Shown in pieces: positions 41,291 to 49,545 of a stretch of 64,000 nucleotides of DNA (its first letter is position 1; the number at the start of each line of letters is the position of its first letter). Both the position numbers and the translations under genes were made by a program. The stretch is from Rathayibacter rathayi (GTDB taxonomy: Bacteria > Actinomycetota > Actinomycetes > Actinomycetales > Microbacteriaceae), in contig NZ_CP028129.1 of assembly GCF_004011095.1 (NCBI RefSeq), positions 1,240,001 to 1,304,000 of the forward strand, in the 5' to 3' direction. Under the pieces are notes generated by a model that was not told the origin of the DNA, made no database searches, and saw only the letters and a list, made by a program, of their open reading frames with translations.

Positions 41291-41524
41291 ATGTCGAAGA
41301 AGACGCTGCACTACGGAACTGAGACGATTCCGCTCTCCGAGGACACCGACATCGGGAAGATGCGGAGCGATATCGACCTCATCCTTGGTGGCGGGAAGCA
41401 CACATCATTTCTATTTGTCGACGCTCGTGGGTACAGCCAGTGGCTCCTCGTCACCCCGGCAATCCCGCTGCGTCTCACCGAGCGTGACGAGACCAGCAGG
41501 GCTCGCTCCGCAACTGTCCTTTGA
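41291..41524 (+). CDS. Hypothetical protein of the glnA element
   Basis: A 77-residue protein, MSKKTLHYGTETIPLSED. GATAGGA lies upstream of the ATG, and the middle SFLFVDARGYSQWLLVTPAIPL looks like a small beta-sheet. It resembles short phage-borne proteins but I cannot name it. It is the last gene before attR; 41525-41645 shows no gene, only subterminal repeats. Confidence 0.5.
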   Translation: MSKKTLHYGTETIPLSEDTDIGKMRSDIDLILGGGKHTSFLFVDARGYSQWLLVTPAIPLRLTERDETSRARSATVL

Positions 41525-41645
41525 GCGAAGACCTCAGTCCGCAGCGAGTCAGCAAGAGTCCCGATCCGGGCCGCTCACCACCATACGATCGGCGGACTGA
41601 CGCGGATCGCGACCTTTCCCCATCGCCGGCAATCATTGGCGGAAA

Positions 41646-41670
41646 GTTCGAGCTGTACTACGGTGTCTAG
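41646..41670 (+). repeat. attR: second copy of the glnA 3' end
   Basis: GTTCGAGCTGTACTACGG followed by TGTCTAG; 24 of 25 bases match attL. It lies 18 bp before a strong hairpin that probably was the original glnA terminator. Confidence 0.8.
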
Positions 41671-41687
41671 TCCCGCAGCACCGCCAG

Positions 41688-41720
41688 AAGGGCCGTTCCT
41701 CCTCGGGAGGGGCGGCCCTT
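41688..41720. terminator. Original glnA terminator / glnE terminator
   Basis: AAGGGCCG (41688-41695) pairs with CGGCCCTT (41713-41720), with an inner stem CCTCC/GGAGG. It lies between the right att and the glnE stop, so it can serve both strands. Confidence 0.7.
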
Positions 41721-41741
41721 CGCCGTTTCCGGCGGAAGGGG

Positions 41742-44700
41742 TCAGCGGCGGGTCGGCGCGTCCTCCGCGGCAGGCCCGTAGAACAGCCGCTCGAAGACCG
41801 CGCGGGCTCGGCGGGTCACGCCGAGGTAGTCGTCCTCGAGGGCCGTCGCGGAGCCGACCGGGTACTCCAGCAGGCGCGCGACGCCCTCGAGCTGGCGGCG
41901 GTCGGTCGGGAGGACGTCGCTCGTACGGTTCCCCCAGAGAGTGGTGCCCGAGCGGACGCGGGAGGCGAGGATCCAGGCCGCGCGGAGTCGCTCCGCATCC
42001 TGTCCGCTGATCAAGCCCTCCGCCTCCGCCACCGCCAGAGCGGTGAGGGTCGAGGTGGTCCGGAGGGGCGGCAAGGAGCGCGCGTGCTGCAGCTGGAGGA
42101 GCTGCACCAACCACTCCACATCGCTCAGTGATCCGCGGCCGAGCTTGAGGTGCCGACGGGGGTCTGCACCCTGCGGTAGGCGCTCGCTCTCGACGCGCGC
42201 CTTGATCCGCTTCACCTCGCGGATGTCGCGGTCCGACATCGCGGAAGGATAGCGGACACCATCGGCCAACTCGGCGAAATCATCGATCAGCGCCCGGTCG
42301 CCCGCCACTCCCCTGGCCCGCAGCAGCGCCTGCGCCTCCCACGTCAGGGACCAGCGGGCGTAGTAGGCACGGTACGAGTCAAGAGAGCGCACGAGCGGCC
42401 CGTTCTTGCCCTCGGGGCGCAGGTCGGCGTCGAGGTCGAGCGGGAGGCGCGAGTCCTCCGTCAACCGCACCAGCTCCGCGACGACGAACTGGGAGTAGAG
42501 CTGCGCCTGGTGCGGTTCGGCGGTCCCTGGTCGCTGCACGTACATCACGTCGGCGTCGGAACCGAAGCCAAGCTCCGCTCCTCCGTAGCGCCCCATGCCG
42601 ATGATCGCGAACTCGGTCTGAGAGCCGGGCCGAGTGTCACTGTCGCGGCGAATCGCAGCGAGCACTCCGGTCAGCAGCGCGCTGATGATGTCGGTGAGGC
42701 TCGTTGCGATCTCCTCGATGGTGCTGAGCCCCAGTACGCCGCCCATCGCTGTCCGCAGCACCTCCCGCCTGCGCATCGAGCGCAGGACGGAGGCCACCGC
42801 GTCGGCGCTGTCGTGGCGGGCGAGCACGGCGCGGACCTCCTCACCCAGCTGGGCCGCGCTTCGCGGGCGTAGAGCGTCGTCGTCCTCGAGCCACGCGGCC
42901 GACTCCGGGATCCGGTCGAGGAGTTCACCGACGAAACGCGATCCCGAGAGCACCGTCGTCAGGCGCTTCGCGGCGCCCGAGGAGTCGCGCAGCATGCGGA
43001 GGAACCAGGGCGTACCGCCGAGGACGTCGCTGAGCCGACGGAACGCGAGCAGTCCGTAGTCGGGGTCAGGGCCGTCCGCGAACCACTGCAGCATCACCGG
43101 CACCAGGTGGCGCTGGATGCTCGCGCGGCGCGAGACGCCCGAGGTCATCGCGGCGATGTGGCCCAGGGCCCCGCGGGCATCCGCGAAGCCGATGGCGGCG
43201 AGGCGCGCTTCCGCCTGGCCGGTGGAGAGTTCGGCTCCCCCGTCGGAGAGTGCGGCGACGGCCGAGAGGAGCGGGCGGTAGAACAGGCGCTCGTGCAGTC
43301 CGCGGACTCGGTTCTTGATGCCGTTCCAGACGCTCAGTAGCTCCTCCGCCGTGCGGGCGAGGCCGCTGGAGCGGGCGAGGGTGCGCAGCTCGTGCTCGTC
43401 GCGGGGCATGAGATGCGTGCGACGCAGGCGCCGCAGCTGCAGGCGGTGCTCTAGGAGGCGCAGCGCGCGGTAGTCCTGCGCGAATTCCTCCGCAGCGGTG
43501 CGGCCGATGTAGCCGCGCTCGGCGAGGGCTCCCAGGGCGAGCAGAGTACCGGGCATGTGGATCTCGTCGTCGGTCTGCCCGTGGACGAGTTGCAGCAGCT
43601 GCACCGTGAACTCGATGTCGCGCAGCCCGCCCGGCCCGAGCTTGATCTGGTAGTGGACATCGTTCTGCGGGATGTTCTCGGTGACTCGCTCGCGCATGCG
43701 CTGGACCGACTCCACGAACTTCTCGCGGGAGGCGCTCGTCCACACTTTCGGCGCGACCGCATCGACGTACGCCCGACCCAGCTCCAGATCGCCTGCGAGC
43801 GGACGCGCCTTGAGGAGCGCCTGGAACTCCCAGCTCTTCGCCCAGCGGTCGTAGTAGGTGATGTGGGATTCGAGGGTGCGCACGAGGGCACCCTGCTTCC
43901 CCTCCGGCCGGAGGTTCGGATCGACCTCCCACAGCTCCGGCTCCATCGCCAGGGCGGAGGTGCCGCGCATCAGCAGGACGGCGAGCCGGGTGGCGACGTC
44001 GATCGCGCGGGCGTTCGACAGCTCGCGCTCTGGGTCGCCTTCCGCTACGAAGATCACGTCGACGTCGCTGACGTAGTTCAGCTCGGAAGCGCCCGCCTTG
44101 CCCATGCCGATCACAGCGAAGCGAGTGGCCGCCACCTCGTCCCTGCCGAAGCGCCCGGGGCCGGCGCCGCCGACCAGCTCCGTCCGCGCCACAGCGAGCG
44201 AGGCCTCGAGTGCTGCGCCGGCGAGGTCGGCCAGCGCGCGGGTCACCCGGTCGATCGCCGCGACGGGATCGGCCTGGCTGAGATCGTGCACGACGATCTG
44301 CGTGAGCAGGCGTCGGTACCGCACGCGCAGTGCAGTCCAGCCCGCCTCCCCCCGAAGCGTCGAGAAGCCGTCTATCGCGCCGACGGAGTCCAGCAGCTCG
44401 GCCTTCATCTCGGCGCGGCCGGGAAGAGCTCGGACCGGCTCGAGGACGCTCGCGAGTTCCTCGGGACGCCGCTGCAGGAAGTCGGCGAGTCCGGAGGAGG
44501 CCCCGAGCACCAGGAGCAGGCGCGTCAGGGCCTCGTCGTCGGCGAGGACCGTGTCCATCCGGCCGCGGTGCCGCCGCAGCAAATCGAGCAGTGCGAGCAG
44601 AGCCTCGTCCGGGTCGGCCACGCGAGCGAAGGAGGGCAGCACGGACTCCAGCTGCCGACCCGCCAGAAGCTCCGCCTCGGCCAGCCGCGCCCCGGTCTCA

Positions 44701-44756
44701 CCGAGCGCGGAGAAGCCGAGGCGCGCGACATCGCGCAGAGATCGTTCGCGGGGCAT
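41742..44756 (-). CDS. glnE: Bifunctional glutamine synthetase adenylyltransferase/deadenylase (GlnE)
   Basis: A 1004-residue GlnE that adds AMP to, and removes it from, the regulatory tyrosine of glutamine synthetase according to nitrogen status. Two nucleotidyltransferase domains are present: the N-terminal deadenylylase with GMGKAGASELNYVSDVDVIFV (about 220) and the C-terminal adenylyltransferase with GMGRYGGAELGFGSDADVMYV (about 720). KLGPGGLRDIEFTVQLLQ and LKLGRGSLSDVEWLVQLLQ follow each, as expected. The ATG lies 10 bp after glnA2, so glnA2-glnE is an operon. Its likely target is GlnA. Confidence 0.95.
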   Translation of the reverse strand: MPRERSLRDVARLGFSALGETGARLAEAELLAGRQLESVLPSFARVADPDEALLALLDLLRRHRGRMDTVLADDEALTRLLLVLGASSGLADFLQRRPEELASVLEPVRALPGRAEMKAELLDSVGAIDGFSTLRGEAGWTALRVRYRRLLTQIVVHDLSQADPVAAIDRVTRALADLAGAALEASLAVARTELVGGAGPGRFGRDEVAATRFAVIGMGKAGASELNYVSDVDVIFVAEGDPERELSNARAIDVATRLAVLLMRGTSALAMEPELWEVDPNLRPEGKQGALVRTLESHITYYDRWAKSWEFQALLKARPLAGDLELGRAYVDAVAPKVWTSASREKFVESVQRMRERVTENIPQNDVHYQIKLGPGGLRDIEFTVQLLQLVHGQTDDEIHMPGTLLALGALAERGYIGRTAAEEFAQDYRALRLLEHRLQLRRLRRTHLMPRDEHELRTLARSSGLARTAEELLSVWNGIKNRVRGLHERLFYRPLLSAVAALSDGGAELSTGQAEARLAAIGFADARGALGHIAAMTSGVSRRASIQRHLVPVMLQWFADGPDPDYGLLAFRRLSDVLGGTPWFLRMLRDSSGAAKRLTTVLSGSRFVGELLDRIPESAAWLEDDDALRPRSAAQLGEEVRAVLARHDSADAVASVLRSMRRREVLRTAMGGVLGLSTIEEIATSLTDIISALLTGVLAAIRRDSDTRPGSQTEFAIIGMGRYGGAELGFGSDADVMYVQRPGTAEPHQAQLYSQFVVAELVRLTEDSRLPLDLDADLRPEGKNGPLVRSLDSYRAYYARWSLTWEAQALLRARGVAGDRALIDDFAELADGVRYPSAMSDRDIREVKRIKARVESERLPQGADPRRHLKLGRGSLSDVEWLVQLLQLQHARSLPPLRTTSTLTALAVAEAEGLISGQDAERLRAAWILASRVRSGTTLWGNRTSDVLPTDRRQLEGVARLLEYPVGSATALEDDYLGVTRRARAVFERLFYGPAAEDAPTRR

Positions 44757-44766
44757 GGCCGAAGGG

Positions 44767-46104
44767 TCAGAGCATCTCGAGGTTGCTGCGCAGCTCGTAC
44801 GGAGTGACCTGGGCGCGATACTCGGCCCAGTCCTTTCGCTTGTTGAGCAGCACGAAGTTGAACACCTGCTCGCCCAGCGTCTCTGCGACCAGCTCCGACT
44901 CCTCCATCAGCGAGATGGCACGATCCAGACTCGCGGGCAGGGCGCCATAGCCGAGTGCACGGCGTTCCTCGTCCGACAGCGCCCAGACGTTGTCCTCGGC
45001 CTCGGCGGGGAGTTCGTAGCCCTCCTCGATGCCCTTCAGCCCGGCGGCCAGGAGCAGCGAGTAGGCGAGGTAGGGGTTCGCAGCGGAGTCGAGAGCGCGG
45101 TACTCGATGCGCGAGGACTGCCCCTTGTTCGGCTTGTACAGCGGCACCCGCACGAGAGCGGAGCGGTTGTTGTGGCCCCACGAGACGTAGCTCGGCGCTT
45201 CGTCGCCGCCCCAGAGGCGCTTGTAGGAGTTGACGAACTGATTGGTCACCGCGGTGATCTCGGGGGCGTGCCTGAGCAGGCCTGCGATGAACTGCCGGCC
45301 GAGCTTGGACAGTTGGTACTGGGCGCCCTGCTCGTAGAACACGTTCACGTCGCCCTCGAAGAGCGACAAGTGGGTGTGCATACCCGAACCGGGGTGCCCG
45401 GAGAGCGGCTTGGGCATGAAGGTCGCGTACACGCCCTGCTCGATCGCCACCTCCTTGATCACCGTGCGGAAGGTCATGATGTTGTCAGCCGTCGTCAGCG
45501 CGTCGGCGTAGCGGAGGTCGATCTCGTTCTGACCGGGTCCCGCCTCGTGGTGGCTGAACTCGACCGAGATGCCCAAGTCCTCCAGCATCCGCACCGAGCG
45601 TCGGCGGAAGTCGTGCGCCGTGCCTCCGGGGACGTTGTCGAAGTACCCGGCGGAGTCGACCGGCTCCGGCCCCTCGGTACCGAACGACGACGACGTCAAC
45701 AGGTAGAACTCGATTTCAGGGTGCGTGTAGAACGTGAATCCGCGTTCTGCCGCCTTCGCCAGCGTGCGCTTGAGCACGTTGCGTGGATCCGCGACGGCGG
45801 GCTGGCCGTCGGGCGTCGTGATGTCGCAGAACATCCGCGCCGTCGGGTCGATCTCTCCGCGCCACGGCAGGATCTGGAACGTCGAGGGGTCCGGGTGCGC
45901 CAAGACATCGGCTTCGAACGAGCGGGTGAGGCCCTCGATCGCGGAACCGTCGAAGCCGAGACCCTCCGCGAATGCTCCCTCGACCTCGGCCGGCGCGATG
46001 GCGACCGACTTGAGAGTGCCGACGACGTCGGTGAACCAGAGGCGAACGAATTTGATCCCTCGCTCTTCAATGGTGCGAAGAACGAAGTCCCGTTGCTTGT
46101 CCAT
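44767..46104 (-). CDS. glnA2: Glutamine synthetase-like protein GlnA2
   Basis: A 445-residue type I glutamine synthetase homologue. It has [63 protein letters not shown] and NRSALVRVP, so the active site looks complete. The adenylylation-site position reads [11 protein letters not shown], with Trp where GlnA has Tyr, so it should escape GlnE control. GGAGGAG precedes the ATG. Actinobacterial GlnA2 makes glutamine or isoglutamine-type products depending on species; the product here is inferred only. Confidence 0.92.
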   Translation of the reverse strand: MDKQRDFVLRTIEERGIKFVRLWFTDVVGTLKSVAIAPAEVEGAFAEGLGFDGSAIEGLTRSFEADVLAHPDPSTFQILPWRGEIDPTARMFCDITTPDGQPAVADPRNVLKRTLAKAAERGFTFYTHPEIEFYLLTSSSFGTEGPEPVDSAGYFDNVPGGTAHDFRRRSVRMLEDLGISVEFSHHEAGPGQNEIDLRYADALTTADNIMTFRTVIKEVAIEQGVYATFMPKPLSGHPGSGMHTHLSLFEGDVNVFYEQGAQYQLSKLGRQFIAGLLRHAPEITAVTNQFVNSYKRLWGGDEAPSYVSWGHNNRSALVRVPLYKPNKGQSSRIEYRALDSAANPYLAYSLLLAAGLKGIEEGYELPAEAEDNVWALSDEERRALGYGALPASLDRAISLMEESELVAETLGEQVFNFVLLNKRKDWAEYRAQVTPYELRSNLEML

Positions 46105-46177
46105 CCAGACTCCTCCTGTTTTCGACCCTCAGGCTACTGCCTCCGACCAGGGCCCGCGGGGTGCCACAGGCGCGCCA

Positions 46178-46183
46178 TAGACT
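46178..46183 (+). promoter_or_regulatory. -10 box of leaderless panB transcript
   Basis: TAGACT, 7 nt before the ATG at 46191. It supports this ATG over an in-frame upstream start. Confidence 0.55.
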
Positions 46184-46190
46184 GGCGCCC

Positions 46191-47003
46191 ATGTCAGCGC
46201 AGCCCGCGAAACGCGTTCGAACCCGCCACTTCCAGACTGCGAAGGACTCCGGTGTTCGCATCACCGGGCTGACGAGCTACGACCAACTGACAGCGAAGAT
46301 CTTCGACGAGGCCGGGATCGACTTCCTCCTCGTCGGTGACTCCGCCGGCAACACGGTGCTCGGCTACGACACGACGCTCCCCGTGACCGTCGACGAGCTG
46401 ATCCCGTTGGCGCGTGCCGTCGCTGGGGCCGTGGAGCGTGCCTTCGTCGTCGCCGATATGCCCTTCGGCTCGTATGAGTCCGGGCCCGACGATGCGCTAC
46501 ACACGGCCTTCCGCTTCATGAAGGAGACGCACGCGCACGCGGTCAAGCTCGAGGGCGGGGTTCGCTCAGCCGAGCAGATCCGCCGCATTGTCGAGGCGGG
46601 CATCCCCGTGATGGCGCACATCGGATTCACGCCGCAGAGCGAACACGGGCTCGGCGGGCACATAGTCCAGGGCCGCGGCGAGGGGCTCGAGCAGCTGCTC
46701 GCCGACGCGCATGCCGTCCAGGACGCGGGCGCCTTTGCCGTCGTGCTCGAGATGGTTCCGGCCGATGCGGCGCGGCAGGTCACCCAGGAACTACGGATTC
46801 CGACAATCGGAGTCGGCGCGGGACCCAATGTGGATGGCCAGCTGCTTGTGTGGACCGACTTCGCCGGCTTCACCACCGGTCGCATCCCCCGCTTTGTCAA
46901 GCAGTACGCCGATCTGCGGGGGGTACTGACCGGAGCCGTTACTGCCTACCGGGACGACGTCGAATCCGGTGCCTACCCCGGCGCTGAGCACAGCTACGAG
47001 TAG
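46191..47003 (+). CDS. panB: 3-methyl-2-oxobutanoate hydroxymethyltransferase
   Basis: A 270-residue PanB, which transfers a one-carbon unit from methylenetetrahydrofolate to 2-ketoisovalerate to give ketopantoate, the first step of pantothenate/CoA synthesis. It has [20 protein letters not shown], the Mg-binding [58 protein letters not shown] and [18 protein letters not shown]. It is divergent from glnA2. Confidence 0.95.
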   Translation: MSAQPAKRVRTRHFQTAKDSGVRITGLTSYDQLTAKIFDEAGIDFLLVGDSAGNTVLGYDTTLPVTVDELIPLARAVAGAVERAFVVADMPFGSYESGPDDALHTAFRFMKETHAHAVKLEGGVRSAEQIRRIVEAGIPVMAHIGFTPQSEHGLGGHIVQGRGEGLEQLLADAHAVQDAGAFAVVLEMVPADAARQVTQELRIPTIGVGAGPNVDGQLLVWTDFAGFTTGRIPRFVKQYADLRGVLTGAVTAYRDDVESGAYPGAEHSYE

Positions 47004-47009
47004 TGGCGC

Positions 47010-47198
47010 TCAGCGGTCCTCGGCGGCGTCCTCCTCGGCCCACTTGCGGCTGTTCTCGTGCAGTCGCTCGAGAGCATGGGCCGCTTCTTCCCTCGAGGAA
47101 AAAGGTCCGACCCGGTCGACCGAGGGGGACACGAAGCCCTGCTCCACCGTGCCGGCCTTGAGGTTGTACCACCACGAGTTCACGTCGCCAACAGTCAT
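47010..47198 (-). CDS. Short SPOR-domain-like protein
   Basis: A 62-residue protein reading WWYNLKAGTVEQGF, then SVDRVGPFSSREEAAHAL, which resembles a minimal SPOR (peptidoglycan-glycan-binding) module found as a stand-alone gene in Microbacteriaceae. No signal peptide is visible, so export and cell-wall binding are doubtful. It is antisense-convergent to panB and divergent from ppgK. Confidence 0.75.
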   Translation of the reverse strand: MTVGDVNSWWYNLKAGTVEQGFVSPSVDRVGPFSSREEAAHALERLHENSRKWAEEDAAEDR

Positions 47199-47205
47199 GC
47201 GGGCG

Positions 47206-47211
47206 ATCCTA
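47206..47211 (-). promoter_or_regulatory. -10 box of leaderless SPOR-like gene transcript
   Basis: TAGGAT on the minus strand, 7 nt before the ATG at 47198. Confidence 0.5.
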
Positions 47212-47250
47212 CGCCGGAGCCTGCGTCGGGCCAGACCCCTCGCCCTTCGC

Positions 47251-47256
47251 TAGCAT
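47251..47256 (+). promoter_or_regulatory. -10 box of leaderless ppgK transcript
   Basis: TAGCAT. Its last bases contain an ATG in the ppgK frame (47255), but the ATG at 47264 lies 7 nt downstream and fits the transcript start. Confidence 0.5.
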
Positions 47257-47263
47257 GACCGAT

Positions 47264-48013
47264 ATGACTGCTGCGGCGACCGCCATTGGGATCGACATCG
47301 GGGGAACGGGCATTAAGGGAGCCTCGGTCGATGTGGCCGCGGGCACTCTTCTCAGCGACAGGATGAAGTTCGCCACCCCCGACGGCGGAAAGCCGAAGGA
47401 CATCGTCGCCACCGTCCAGCAAATCCTCGAGCAGATCCCTGATCTCCCCTCGGACACCCCGGTTGGCATTTGCTTTCCGGCCGTCGTCGTGCACGGCCGC
47501 ACCATGTCGGCAGCCAATGTCTCGGACGAATGGATCGGCCTCGAGGCCGGGAAGCTGTTCGAAGACGCGCTCCACCGGAACATCTTCTTCGTCAACGATG
47601 CCGACGCGGCGGGCTACGCCGAATCCCGCTTCGGAGCGGCGAAGGACACGAAGGGCCTGGTCATCATGACCACTCTCGGCACGGGGATCGGCACGGCACA
47701 GATCCACGACGGGACTCTCATCCCCAACGCCGAGCTCGGCCACCTAGAGATCCACGGCGGGGACTACGAGAAGAAGGCGTCATTCGCCGCCAAGGAGCGC
47801 GACGACCTCGACTACAAGCACTGGGCGAAGCGACTCCAGCGCTACTACTCCCACCTCGAGGCGCTCCTCTGGCCCGACCTCTTCATCGTCGGCGGCGGCA
47901 TTTCGAAGCACTACGAGGAATTCCTGCCGCTGCTCGATCTGCGCACACCGATCATCCCCGCAGCGCTCCGCAACAACGCAGGCATACTCGGCGCGGCAGC
48001 CCTCGCGGGCTGA
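47264..48013 (+). CDS. ppgK: Polyphosphate glucokinase
   Basis: A 249-residue ROK-family kinase that phosphorylates glucose with polyphosphate or ATP, an enzyme typical of actinobacteria. It has the phosphate loop GIDIGGTGIKGASVDV, the PpgK-type GICFPAVVVHGRTMSAANV, EWIGLEAGKLFE, FVNDADAAGYAESRFGAA with the catalytic Asp, and TLGTGIGTA. YEKKASFAAKERDDLDY and VGGGISKHYEEFLPLL are diagnostic of PpgK rather than ordinary glucokinase. I set the start at 47264 from the -10 box. Confidence 0.94.
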   Translation: MTAAATAIGIDIGGTGIKGASVDVAAGTLLSDRMKFATPDGGKPKDIVATVQQILEQIPDLPSDTPVGICFPAVVVHGRTMSAANVSDEWIGLEAGKLFEDALHRNIFFVNDADAAGYAESRFGAAKDTKGLVIMTTLGTGIGTAQIHDGTLIPNAELGHLEIHGGDYEKKASFAAKERDDLDYKHWAKRLQRYYSHLEALLWPDLFIVGGGISKHYEEFLPLLDLRTPIIPAALRNNAGILGAAALAG

Positions 48014-48020
48014 GTCGTCT

Positions 48021-48257
48021 TTCGCGGCGGTCCCTGCCCGCCACGGCGCGGTTGGCGTGCGCGGGTGGTGCGTTTCATAGAGCGGGATGCGGCCGGCTAC
48101 ACCGAAACGCTGGCACGCGTTTCGGCGGTTCGCGGTGCATGTGGTTCGCGGCGGTCCCTGCCCGCCGCGCCGCGGTTGGCGTGCGCGGGTGGTGCGTTTC
48201 ATAGAGCGGGATGCGGCCGGCTACACCGAAACGCTGGCACGCGTTTCGGCGGTTCGC
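48021..48257. repeat. 113-bp direct repeat between ppgK and rnpB
   Basis: Two copies (48021-48133 and 48145-48257) differ at two positions and are separated by 11 bp. Each contains a perfect 9-bp hairpin CCGAAACGC-TGGCAC-GCGTTTCGG (48102-48125 and 48226-48249) that could terminate ppgK. The remaining 48258-48306 shows no gene. Confidence 0.85.
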
Positions 48258-48306
48258 CTTGTGGACGGCGGCGAGTTGAGACCGCTTTATGGGAATGCGG
48301 CAGGGG

Positions 48307-48340
48307 CACGAGATGCCCCGCCGGGGCGGGGCATCTCGTG
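48307..48340 (-). terminator. rnpB terminator
   Basis: A 13-bp perfect stem CACGAGATGCCCC/GGGGCATCTCGTG with an 8-nt GC-rich loop, directly after the 3' end of RNase P RNA. Confidence 0.75.
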
Positions 48341-48724
48341 GCGAAGGGGTCGGCTGGTACGCCGGGTTCTGTTCACGCCGCGCCTCTCGGCGGGCGCTGG
48401 ACGGCCATCTCTCTCGGAGCCACGTCGCCGTGACTCTCCAGCGGTCTACCCGAGGACCCGGCGAGCAGCCGCATCGTCCTCTGTCTGACCTTGCTCCGGG
48501 CGAGGTTTACCGAGCGGACCGGATCACTCCGGCCCCTGGTGGTCTCTTACACCACCGTTTCACCCTTACCGCCGACCGAAGCCTGCGGCGGTCTGTTCTC
48601 TGTGGCACTATCTCGCGGGTCACCCCGGGTGGGTGTTACCCACCGCCCTGCTCTGTGGAGCCCGGACGTTCCTCGGCACCGGGCTCTCGCCGCGGTGACG
48701 CGACCGTCTTGCCGGCCCGTTCGC
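48341..48724 (-). ncRNA. rnpB: RNase P RNA (class A)
   Basis: Catalytic RNA of ribonuclease P, which removes 5' leaders from pre-tRNA. Read on the minus strand it has the universally conserved GAGGAACGTCCGGGCTCC (P4 region, near the 5' end), GGGTGAAACGGTGGTGTAAG with AGAGACCACC, GTAAACCTCGCCCGGAGCAA, and the 3' AGAACCCGGCGTAC and GCCGACCCC. TAGACT at 48731-48736 puts the transcript start at about 48724. Length of about 380 nt is normal. The exact 3' end is estimated to within about 8 nt. Confidence 0.93.
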
Positions 48725-48730
48725 CCGTCC

Positions 48731-48736
48731 AGTCTA
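48731..48736 (-). promoter_or_regulatory. -10 box of rnpB
   Basis: TAGACT on the minus strand, about 7 nt before the RNA 5' end. It lies just past the stop of the upstream coiled-coil gene. Confidence 0.5.
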
Positions 48737-48740
48737 CGGC

Positions 48741-49478
48741 TCAGGCGAGCGTCGACTCCTCGCCGCGCACCAGGATGCAACCGCTATCGGGACAGAGGAC
48801 GACCTCGTCCGGCGCAGACGCGCGAATCCAGGACAGATCGGATTCGGTGAGCGCGACTCCGCTGCCCTCGGACACCTTGCCGCGAAGCAATGCCGCTCCG
48901 ACGCCGTACCGGATGCGCTGCTTCTCGTAGAGCTCGACCAGATCCTCCGGCAGCGTCGTGACGAGACCGGCACGGTCGCGGGCCAGCGCCTCCTGCTTGT
49001 CTCGGAGCTTCTCGGCCTGCGCGATGCGCTCCTCGGCGAGAGTGGTGAGCGAGGCGACGACCTCGTCGCGCTCGGCTTGAGCGGCGGCGACCTCGGCTTC
49101 GATGCCCTCGATGCGCTCCATCAGCGTCAGCTCGATGTCCTCTAGGTCGCCCCGGCGCTTCACCAAGGAGGTGATCTCGCTCTCGAGCGCGGCGATGTCC
49201 TTCGCGGCCGAAGCGGTCTGCAGGCGGTCTCGGTCGCGCGTGAGGCGCTTCTCGACGACGCCGACGTCAGACTCGATGCGGCCGAGTTCGGTGCGCACGT
49301 CTTCGAGGCGCCCGGCGCGCTCGGCGAGGGCACGACGGGTCTCGTTGTCACGGGCCTGCATCGCCTGGATCCGCGCGATCTGCGGAAGCGTCGCGAGAGC
49401 GTGGCGCAGCTGCGCGCCCCTCGTGTCCAGACTCGCGAGAGTCAGGAGTTCGCGCTGGTGTGCGGGGCTGGCTTTCAC
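48741..49478 (-). CDS. C4-type zinc-ribbon family coiled-coil protein (DUF164-like) with partial ribbon
   Basis: A 245-residue protein. Residues about 20-170 form a long coiled coil rich in Glu/Arg/Leu (ARIQAMQARDNETRRALAER, AAKDIAALESEITSLVKRRG). The C-terminal domain has YGVGAALLRGKVSEGSGVAL and IRASAPDEVVLCPDSGCILVR. Family members carry two CxxC knuckles; here the first is lost (no Cys) and the second is CPDSGC, so zinc binding is doubtful. GTG start with GAGGA upstream. Homologues are implicated in vesicle or secretion-linked roles, but the bacterial function is unclear. Usually next to a Nif3 gene, as here. Confidence 0.8.
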   Translation of the reverse strand: MKASPAHQRELLTLASLDTRGAQLRHALATLPQIARIQAMQARDNETRRALAERAGRLEDVRTELGRIESDVGVVEKRLTRDRDRLQTASAAKDIAALESEITSLVKRRGDLEDIELTLMERIEGIEAEVAAAQAERDEVVASLTTLAEERIAQAEKLRDKQEALARDRAGLVTTLPEDLVELYEKQRIRYGVGAALLRGKVSEGSGVALTESDLSWIRASAPDEVVLCPDSGCILVRGEESTLA

Positions 49479-49545
49479 GTGGCGGTCCTCGTTCCCGGCA
49501 CGCAGGGTGGGCGCGCCGCGTCCATTCTCCCGTGCCCACGGTGGG

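Larger units (their letters stand above)
37850..41670. mobile_element. Degraded integrative element (prophage-like) in the 3' end of glnA
   Basis: A segment of about 3.8 kb bounded by direct copies of the glnA terminus (37850-37874 and 41646-41670). It begins with an integrase remnant whose stop lies inside the left att, and also holds a tape-measure fragment and a helix-turn-helix gene. No capsid, terminase or replication gene is left, so it cannot be a complete phage. The glnA terminator now lies beyond the right att. Confidence 0.8.

Noticed and set aside
37850..41670. Complete prophage
   Set aside because: Only 3.8 kb, no terminase, capsid, portal or replication genes, and broken integrase and tail genes.
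47255..47263. Upstream ATG of ppgK
   Set aside because: It lies within the TAGCAT -10 box; the ATG at 47264 fits a leaderless start and the PpgK N-terminus.
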